Origin: Sphingobacteriaceae bacterium | GTDB lineage: Bacteria > Bacteroidota > Bacteroidia > B-17B0 > Aurantibacillaceae | Direction of reading: 5' to 3' | NCBI GenBank assembly: GCA_016705695.1 | Contig: JADJLA010000001.1 | Coordinates: 744,001-808,000 of the forward strand | Length of the DNA: 64,000 nt | In this document: in pieces, positions 63,333 to 64,000 of the stretch | Layout: every line of letters starts with the position of its first letter | How positions within the stretch are numbered: position 1 is the stretch's first letter | The notes under the pieces: model-generated | Told to the model about the DNA's origin: nothing | Database searches by the model: none | The model's input: the letters and a program-made list of their open reading frames with translations, nothing else | Position numbers and translations under genes: made by a program

Positions 63333-63635
63333 GTAAATAAATAAACATCGCCTTTACAAGAAACTGGTTCGGGTAATTAGCGAATGAAGGTTTTAAGTTA
63401 GTAAAAAATCCTAAATCAACGCTTATATTTTCCGAAAACCTATTTTTGGTATTTATAGCATGAATAAATCATTTTAGTTTTTAAAGCCCTTGATTTTACT
63501 GGGTTTGCAGGTGAAAAGTACTTTATCAAATTTGTGTTTTTATTAACAAATTTTACTATTATTTTCTTATATTTGCAGGCCTTTTTTAGGTAATTTTAGA
63601 ATTTAAAAGTGTTTTCACAAAAGGTTCAATACGGA
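63333..63635. other. Intergenic region, AT-rich, holding divergent promoters
   Basis: No gene is seen in these 303 bp between the SpoIIE gene and the gene at the right edge, which are divergent. A perfect -7 consensus TATATTTG lies at 63568-63575 on the plus strand, about 60 bases before the next ATG; a matching -33 box at the right spacing is not clear. An alternative GTG start in the same frame lies at 63609. Confidence 0.5.
63568..63575 (+). promoter_or_regulatory. Candidate -7 promoter box
   Basis: TATATTTG fits TAnnTTTG exactly and precedes the right-edge gene by about 60 bases. No well-placed TTTG was found upstream, so this rests on one box. Confidence 0.4.
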
Positions 63636-64000
63636 ATGATAAAATGGGTTTTAATAGGTTTTTTGTTTATTGCTTCATCAGCAATAGGGCAGGACTTTAC
63701 AAACTCTTTTCATGTTATGCGTACAGATCTTGGTCAGTTATACGATGGATCCCAGATCAGTGTAAAAACGTATAGCTTCAACTATTCGGTTTACGACAAA
63801 CAAATTGATACTGCTCGAAAGAGTATTTATTTTACTGTAAGGGAAAAAGACGCGAGTGGAAAGTTTTACAGGAATAACGGCTACCAATTTGCGTTTGATA
63901 CAAATAAAGACACTGTTCTTTGGGTAAACGATGTGCGTAAATTTGACATTGCCGATAATATGGACGAGCTCCTTATGATCTCAAGCGATGTAAGTACAAG
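63636..64000 (+). CDS. Secreted protein of unknown function (5' part)
   Basis: The frame from the ATG at 63636 runs to the window edge (121 codons seen). It has a signal peptide (MIKWVLIGFLFIASSAIGQ) and then a beta-rich, Tyr/Asp-containing start (DFTNSFHVMRTDLGQLYDG, KTYSFNYSVYDKQ). No family can be named from this part. A GTG at 63609 in the same frame is possible but would put nine residues before the signal. The 3' end is outside the window. Confidence 0.75.
   Translation, partial: MIKWVLIGFLFIASSAIGQDFTNSFHVMRTDLGQLYDGSQISVKTYSFNYSVYDKQIDTARKSIYFTVREKDASGKFYRNNGYQFAFDTNKDTVLWVNDVRKFDIADNMDELLMISSDVST

Noticed and set aside
1..64000. CRISPR arrays, tRNA or rRNA genes, prophage or complete insertion sequences
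   Set aside because: No regularly spaced direct repeats, no tRNA cloverleaf signature and no transposase or phage structural genes were found. The fibre-like proteins are Bacteroidota surface types, not prophage tails, since no phage genes surround them.

Overview
The window reads as an AT-rich chromosome segment of a gliding or type IX-secreting member of the Bacteroidota, most likely a flavobacterium-like lineage. Several things point there: a gldM-gldN end of a T9SS core operon at the left edge, at least four proteins with T9SS C-terminal sorting domains, PorP/SprF and PorE-like proteins, a FolK-deoxynucleoside kinase fusion, a long NusB, DUF3822 beside rsmD, and -7 promoter boxes of the TAnnTTTG type with no clear Shine-Dalgarno sequences. 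No phage, CRISPR array, tRNA, rRNA or intact insertion sequence was seen.

Layout. 1-1.8 kb: gldM (partial) and gldN, closed by a strong terminator. 2.1-7.8 kb (minus strand): a lipoprotein, a spermidine-synthase-like methyltransferase, thioredoxin, a YfhO-type membrane protein and a DUF4197 protein. 7.8-11.1 kb: cinA converges on rnz across a nested palindromic repeat; rnz is coupled to a T9SS cargo gene. 11.1-18.3 kb: a GC-rich structured repeat, then a secreted-protein block of a BNR-repeat cargo and a tight four-gene operon (fibre-like protein, two lipoproteins, 806-residue T9SS cargo). 18.4-22.7 kb: rny, zapA and an unusually long coiled-coil gene in the usual place of the short zapA partner. 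22.9-29.5 kb: DUF6702/HupE, a three-gene overlapping secreted operon, an M1 aminopeptidase, a small membrane protein and tadA. 29.5-32.6 kb: a triple-nested inverted repeat, a TolB-like propeller, a MarR regulator with a palindromic operator, a broken cytochrome P460-like gene and two small membrane proteins. 32.6-45.3 kb: housekeeping (clpB, OmpA-like, folK fusion, sppA, mgtE, amino-acid permease, M50 protease, ctaA). 45.3-53.5 kb: an MMPL exporter with an outer-membrane partner, ACMSD-like hydrolase, rsmD/DUF3822, leucine dehydrogenase and nusB. 53.6-60.1 kb: a second T9SS surface module (fibre-like protein, type-B CTD cargo, small ORF, SprF-like protein, PorE-like OmpA protein). 60.1-64 kb: a GlmU-like nucleotidyltransferase, a TPR-SpoIIE phosphatase and the start of a secreted protein.

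Two cross-cutting observations matter most. First, five genes (P460-like, sppA, an MMPL-linked outer-membrane gene, leucine dehydrogenase, sprF-like) are interrupted by what look like single-base length changes, mostly in A/T runs. This suggests uncorrected sequencing indels rather than five independent pseudogenes. Second, intergenic spaces carry elaborate nested palindromes, two of which share the same 13-base core. The palindrome over the marR promoter shares a 12-base core with a site just upstream of the fibre/lipoprotein operon, a possible regulatory link.

Functional themes are cell-surface biogenesis and T9SS export, envelope quality control (SppA, M50, ClpB), RNA processing (RNase Y, RNase Z, RsmD, TadA, NusB) and cell division (ZapA with its coiled-coil neighbour). 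All assignments are from reading the sequence; no database search was run.
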